Assembly: GCA_036850595.1 (NCBI GenBank)
Contig: CM072148.1
Coordinates: 22,376,731-22,440,730, forward strand
Reading direction: 5' to 3'
DNA from: Rhyacichthys aspro
Taxonomy: Eukaryota; Chordata; Actinopteri; Gobiiformes; Rhyacichthyidae
Length of the DNA: 64,000 nucleotides
The position numbers and the translations under genes were made by a program. This document shows positions 58,654 to 64,000 of the stretch, in pieces; position 1 is the stretch's first letter, and every line of letters starts with the position of its first letter. Under the pieces are notes generated by a model. That model did no database searches. It was not told the DNA's origin and saw only the letters and a program-made list of their open reading frames with translations.

Positions 58654-59883
58654 CAGTGCCTTGAAAAATTAGTTGTCCCTTTCCTGATTTCTTCTTTTTT
58701 GCACATTTGTCACACTTAACTGTTTCAGATCATCAAGCAAATTTAAATATTAGACAAAGACAACTCAAGTAAGCACAAAATGCAGTTTTAGGTGATTAGT
58801 TTATTTATTAAGGGAAAAAATCTACAAACCTACCTAGAATCTGGAAAGGGTTATAGAGGCATTTCTAAAGCATTGAAAGTCCATCCCACCATGGTGAGAG
58901 AGCTTTATTCCACAAATGGAGAAAATGGTGAACCTTATCTAAAGAACTGCAGGCTTCACTTGTCTCAGTTAAGGTCAGAGTTCATGCCTCAATCAAAAAA
59001 AGACACTGGACAAAAATAGCATCCATGACAGAGTTCCAAGGCAATAACCACTACTGACCAAAAAGAACATAAAGGCTTGTCTCACTCTTGACAAAAAACA
59101 TCTTGATGATCCCCAAGACTTTAAGAAAAATATTCTGTGGACTGACAGGACAAAGGTTTAACTTTGGAGGGTGTGTGTTACATCTGGTGTTAAAGTAACA
59201 CAGCATTTTAGGAAAAGAACATAATACCAAGAGTTAAATATGGTTGTGGTAGTGGGATGGTCTGGGGCTGCTTTGCTGCTTTAGGACCTAGACGACTTGC
59301 TGTGATTAATGGAACCATAAATTCTGCTCTCTACCAAAAAATCCTGAAGGAGAATGTCCAGCCATCAGTTTGTAACCTCAAGCTAAAGGGCACTGCAGCA
59401 GGACAATGATCCAAAACACACCAGCAAGTCCACCTCTGAATGGCTTAAAATAAACAAAATAAAGGTTTTGGAGTGGCCTAGTCACAATCAGGACTTTAAT
59501 CTGATTTAAATACTATGACATGAACTTAAAAAGGTAGTTCATGTCCAAAACCCCTCCAATGTGGCTGAATTTAAACAATTCTGCAAAGAAGAGTGGGACA
59601 AAGTTCCTCCACAGAGATGTGAAAGACTCACTGCCATTTATCTCAAACATTTGATTGCAGTTATGGTTTAGGGGGCAACTACTTTCTAACATAGGGTTAG
59701 GTAGGTTTGTATGCTTTTTCCCTTAGTAAATAAAATCATCACTTAAAATCTGCATTTTGTGTTTACTTACGTTATCTTTGTCTAATATTTTAATTTATTA
59801 GATGATCTGAAATATTTCAGTGTGTCAAATGTGCAAAAAACTTAAAACTCAGGAAGGGGGCAACTATTTTTTGAATGGCACTG
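58654..59883 (+). mobile_element. Tc1-like transposon, full length, dead
   Basis: Both ends read CAGTGCC going inward; the right flank is TA, while the left flank is TG, a point change from TA. The terminal repeats are long (about 185 bp, 58,654-58,838 and 59,699-59,883) and diverged by roughly 20% from each other. Total 1,230 bp, the usual Tc1 size, so no large deletion. Confidence 0.85.
58795..59672 (+). pseudogene. Tc1-like transposase, inactivated
   Basis: In scattered plus-strand frames: YRGISKALKVHPTMVRELYS (helix-turn-helix), then WTDRTKV (first Asp, 59,144-59,146), GCFAALGPRRLAVINGT-like, SALYQKILKENVQPSVCNLK, QQDNDPKHTSKSTSEWL (second Asp, 59,402-59,404), KIKVLEWPS and HELKKVVHVQNPSNVAEF. 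The DD34E Glu, expected after DLNPI, is the stop TAA (59,507-59,509), and the Trp after it is TGA. Frameshifts occur before the first Asp. It is inactive. Confidence 0.85.
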
Positions 59884-61690
59884 TAACTGTTTTACTAGAA
59901 CATCTTTCAGAAATGAGCTATCCTTTGGAGTTGCTGCTAAATTTGTTTGGGTGGGCTAAAACCATCCCACCAGAGGTCACAATCCGGCCGGTGGGATGAA
60001 TTTGGACATTAACTGCAATTTTTAAAGAAAACTGCTGTTCCTAACCTGTCCACTGGGGGTTGCAATGTTTTAGTAAGAGTGTACATAACACAACACTGAA
60101 ATCCAGTCCCACAGATTTATAAAAACTAAAAAAAAAACAGTTCAGTCAAAGCACAAGATAGTCACAAGTTTTTCCCAAAATGGTGGACTTCTTGTTGGGT
60201 TCAGTACATTGCGAAAAATATATTTTTTTGTTAAGGCAACATGGCTTATGTATGCATCAAATCTTAAATATACAGTATTAAAAGAATCCAATCGACTGAC
60301 TTAATGCAGTGAGTGGTGCTTTATGAATCATAGTAATAGTGTCATTTTCATTGAATGAACTGGAGAATGATCTGATGTTCCCTGAGGATGGGTTTTTACC
60401 TGCGTGGTTTGTTCGTTCTGACTGCAGCAGGTGGACTTTGAAGATTTCACGCTTGCTGGATTAGATTTAAGTGTGACGCTCCATCAGTGATTCTGTGTGA
60501 GCTGAGCAGATGAATACCTATGAGCCGGCTCAGTCTGTTTGTGTGGTTTTAGAGCATGTAACCACAGCTGTACCTTAGTATGTATGTTTTTCTTCTTGTT
60601 TTTTGTTTATTGTTAATGTTTAGCGGTGACCTTGCAAAAGCAACATGAATCAAAAGGCAAAGCATCTAAAATATAGTCTGTCTACTTGTCGATGCCAGAA
60701 TTGAATAGCAACAACTGTTTCTTTCATTCTCAAAGTTTTGCAAAAGTTGTGTCTCTGAGATATAAAACATATTTGAAGCTTTTTAAAACTTGAATGCCTT
60801 GCAGAGAAAGGGAAAGTGTTCCCTGCAATTTTTTTTTTTCATTCTTTGCTATTCACAATGAAGGACATGACACTGTATAAAGTATGTCAAAGTTATGTAA
60901 AAGTATAAAAGATGAGTAATATAAAAAACAAAGGATCAGGATCTATATTATGTGCTATGCATGTGCAAACGGTAAATGTAGAACATTAGCTGTATGTGCA
61001 ATGTCAGTATCTAATGTATGCAATAGATAATATAGCATACTTTGTCACGCACTTTCAGAAAACAAATTCTGTATATGTGTGGCCTTAATTCATTAAGACA
61101 CTTACAATTTAAAGTCTTTCATTTGAGTGAAGCTGTGATTTTTTCCCATCCAGCCTTATCCGGTCGAGTGGTCTCCATTTCTTATGAGGAGCTTGTGGTG
61201 TGTTTTCCCACTTCTTTTCCACTTCTCCTCTCTCAGCGTGGACTAATTGCAGACAAGAGTTTGGTTTTGATTTGGCCGTGAAGCTAATTACAACCAGGCC
61301 TTCTTCAGTTCAAGCGCTAATCAACATCTTCTCCATCGATTAGCGTCTGAACGAGAGATTTGTCTGAGCAGCGATGGGCGAGCGTTTCATTCATTGATCT
61401 CTTCTGCATCGATTTTGTAATAACAAATCCAGGCTCTCGTCTGCGTTTATTTGTGCCATTATTGCACTGTCAGCTTTTCTTTCAGATGTCATTATTGGAT
61501 GAACATAATTATACATTTGAATTGAAATGTACTTTAGAGCGTGAAAATGCACTGTGAAGAGGAGATATATTATGACAGAGAAAAAAATCGAGATCTTAAT
61601 ACGAGGATGATGTGTTTTGTCAGGCTCACAGTGCAGTTTAACAGAGGAAAGGCATGGACACAGGTGATTTTGCAACTGGCTTTATTGCCT
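59884..61690. other. Gene-free; strong enhancer-like island at its right
   Basis: 61,130-61,560 is the most enhancer-like stretch of the window: GGACTAATTGCAGAC, GTGAAGCTAATTACAACC, CATCGATTAGCGTC, GCATCGATTTTG, TTGTGCCATTATTGC in balanced composition with several CpG. No gene; the open frames at 61,042-61,675 have no known motif. The left part is AT-rich. Confidence 0.35.
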
Positions 61691-64000
61691 GTGCAGCCAA
61701 TAAGTGAAGTAAGTGGCTGCTTAGGACATCACCAGGGGGCCCCCAAACTTGGACAGCGTCCTATATTTGCATTTGTTGACCTATGAACCTCAGTCAATAC
61801 ATTGTTGCAAATGCAAACAATTGCCATCCCTCTCCAGTAGTAGCACAAATCTGTGACAACCAATTTTATATGTAATGGAAAACCGGCAACCTAGGTTGCG
61901 TACTCAAAAAAAAAAAAAAAACAACAACAAAAAAAAACCAACAAAATGCCATTAATTAATATCTCTAAGAGAATTTATCCTTCTGCAGCCAAAAAACGAA
62001 AGAAAAAAAAAGACAGAAGACGAAAAGACAACACTTTCAAGGTAATATGAAACAACATTTACCATCAAAAGTAAATGACAACAAATTCTTATTGTCAAAT
62101 TTTGGGAGCAAATTGTTTGTGTGCTGTCTTTTTACTTGTTACTGCCTGTAAATGCAATACTGCTATGATTTTGTGCTGTAAAGAATATTAGTTTTTTCTC
62201 TCCACTTTCTTTACGCAATGCCTTAGCTAATATAAAGTGCAAATGTGTGCATGTGTTGTGCCAGTATTAGCTAGTTGATTAATCAATTATTTGTGTGGTT
62301 AATGTTTGTTTTTTGTTTTTTTTCCTAACTCTATTATTTTATATTATATTATTTTATTTTGATATAAAGGACCTATTGAGAAGTATTTTGGCATTGAAGG
62401 CAGGCCTTCATCACATGAGGCTCACGCCACATGAAACACCTGGTCAGGTGCAATGAGAAGTTTTCAAAAAGCGATTTCTTATACTTTCTATTTACTATGT
62501 TACATTGTGTAATGTCTAATGTAGTTATTTAATGTGCATATTGTTTGAATTGATTTTTATTTATTTATTTATTACACAAGGTCCATCCCACACTGACACG
62601 GCTTTGCCACTGCCTGGTGCTAGTGGCACAGCAGGTAAGTTAAACACTTATTTTGTTAGTTGTGCCTGTGATTAAACAGTGGGTTTTGCTGTTGCTAAAT
62701 GTATTAATATATTTTTACCAAACAGCTAAAATTACTGCAAATGAAGCACAGCCTTCTATCTCTGGAAACTCTCAGTCTCCACTGAATCCAACTGATCCTG
62801 CACTGTGGCCAACTAACCTGTCGGAACAAGTAAGGATGGATTTAGTCTGCTGAGACCCTTTTCACACAGACAGAGACTTCCAATTGAAGTTTATATAACC
62901 ACTACACATTTAGGAACCTTGCAAGTGGAGAGAAAATCAAATGCACCTGGTTAACCTAATCTGTACAGAAAGATGCTATCTACTGCTTTTGTTATAAGCT
63001 CTTTAGAAATAAATCTTCCAACGTTGGCACAATGTTAAAAAACAAGCAAAGACCATGGGAAAAAATGTAATGTCACGGAAGGACTTAGAGCTGAGAACAA
63101 ACATGGGCAAAACAATTGATGAGACAGACATGTCTCTGCTGCAAACAGAGCAGTACAGATGCAGAGAGGTGCTGACTCGATTAAATGCTGTCATTCAGTC
63201 ACTGACAGACAGGAACCTTGGTCTAAGAGGATCAGTACAGAACCTCCATTGACCAAACAATGGCAACTTCTTGAAAGAAGTGGTGCTCATGTAATGTTTA
63301 ATCCATTATTAAATAAATAATTATAAGTGCTGGAGAAAATAAATAGGAAAGACAATACAGTGAGTGAAATTAAGCATTCCAAGTATTTTTCAATCATTTT
63401 AGACTGCACCCCAGACATTAGCCACCAGGAACAAATGTCTGCAGTTGGACTAAGGTTGACCAGTCCTCAAGAAATAAAGGAGCACCTGTAAGGTTTTCTA
63501 CCTATTCTTAAAACAACTAGCCTCAGTTTATCCATTCTTGTTTTCAACAAGCTGGAGGAACTTGGCATCAGTTTTAATAACTGTCGGGGCCAGTCTTATG
63601 ATAATGGCTTAAATATTAAGGAGAAAAATCAAGGTGTACAAGCGCAGCTCATTGAAAAAAAAATGTTGTGCACTTTATGTTCCATGTGGCACACATATCC
63701 TTAACCTTATGGTAAAAAAAAAGTCTGTACAAAAACTGTGCAACCTTTTCTCTGATGCTCCTTAACAGTGGGCTGTTCTTAAGGAACATGTAATGTAAAT
63801 GTCATTGTGTTCTGCACTTCCTTCACCCAAACCTGTGGATTGGACTCACAATAGTCTGCACATTGCCAGTAACAGTGGCATCAGCCAGGGGGGGTTTTAA
63901 AGCTCAAACTAATAAAAACCTATCTGCTGTCATCAAAGGCAAAGGAAAGCCTCAGTGGACTGGCAATTATTAGTATTAACCACCAGATTGGAAGTCAGAT
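61690..64000 (+). mobile_element. hAT element 5' half, runs off the window
   Basis: From about 61,690 (CAGCCAATAAGTGAAGTAAG, CACCAGGGGGCCCCC), which resembles the start of fish hAT elements, through a leader and the transposase gene remnant below. The right end lies beyond 64,000. The exact left terminus and 8-bp duplication cannot be fixed without the right end. Confidence 0.65.
61945..64000 (+). pseudogene. hAT transposase (TTF/DUF4371 type), decayed, partial
   Basis: Start: ATG at 61,945 with KRIYPSAAKKRKKKKDRRRK. Then GPIEKYFGIEGRPS (about 62,370), an exon 62,581-62,634 ending GASGTA, a 91-bp GT..AG intron that keeps the frame into AKITANEAQPSISG, LNPTDPALWPTNLSEQVRMD and a TGA at about 62,851. 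Later come REVLTRLNAVIQSLTDRNLG (63,160-63,225), YFSIILDCTPDISHQEQMSA (about 63,387-63,450), LEELGISFNNC then GQSYDNGLNIKGKNQGVQAQ (to 63,645) and FYVPCGTHILNL (about 63,675-63,710). These follow the order of ZMYM1/TTF-zinc-finger-type hAT transposases: linker, DUF4371, and the ILDCTPD..GQ.YD catalytic-region Asp residues. Stops and shifts break it at several places. The C-terminal dimerisation domain would lie outside. Confidence 0.75.

Overview
The window looks like ray-finned (probably percomorph) fish DNA: AT-rich, few genes, GT..AG introns of roughly 80-330 bp, and a mixture of transposons typical of teleosts (Tc1-like, piggyBac, hAT, a DIRS-type tyrosine-recombinase retroelement, L2/CR1- and Rex-type LINE fragments, a tRNA-derived SINE). 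There is no bacterial-style gene organisation. All calls were made by eye, so family names rest on remembered protein and repeat signatures, not on a search.

Layout. 0.4-0.9 kb: a compact divergent promoter with two candidate first exons, one on each strand, and a perfect TCTCGCGAGA element. 2.2-3.8 kb: a 28-bp minisatellite (about 55 units) joined to a reversed LINE fragment. 5.9-10.7 kb: an interspersed repeat, then a 3.9-kb decayed DIRS-like element on the minus strand with inverted terminal repeats, itself interrupted by a 500-bp element with a perfect 9-bp target duplication. 11.0-13.5 kb: a multi-exon protein-coding remnant on the plus strand, broken by an in-frame stop, a frameshift and a 530-bp hAT insertion inside an exon. 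14-18.6 kb: tRNA-Gln-like relic, repeats, a SINE, a hAT MITE and two LINE fragments.

18.6-38 kb is mostly unique AT-rich DNA with a second hAT MITE (25.0 kb), a deleted Tc1 copy (31.2 kb), a 100-N assembly gap (32,051-32,150), a G-homopolymer tract (34.4 kb) and several short stretches rich in homeodomain-type motifs that resemble conserved non-coding elements. 38.5-41.4 kb holds a LINE ORF2 remnant and a complete-ended piggyBac element with a broken transposase gene. 41.4-56 kb is again gene-free, with a second deleted Tc1 copy in the opposite orientation (46.3 kb), a LINE 3' piece (50.6 kb) and an enhancer-like stretch with two perfect MEF2 sites (51.6-51.8 kb). 56.3 kb carries the second copy of the 9-bp-duplication element. 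58.65-59.88 kb is a full-length but dead Tc1-like transposon, and 61.7-64.0 kb is the 5' half of a decayed hAT element that runs off the window.

Apart from the two divergent first exons and the remnant at 11-13.5 kb I see no host gene; the window reads as an intergenic or intronic desert built from successive transposon insertions plus candidate regulatory islands. The most interesting signals are the 9-bp-duplication family, whose termini are hairpins inside inverted repeats and whose body carries a CCAAT/CRE-type promoter with an exon-like reading frame and splice donor, and the three GGTCAnnnTGACC palindromes near the ends of the piggyBac element.
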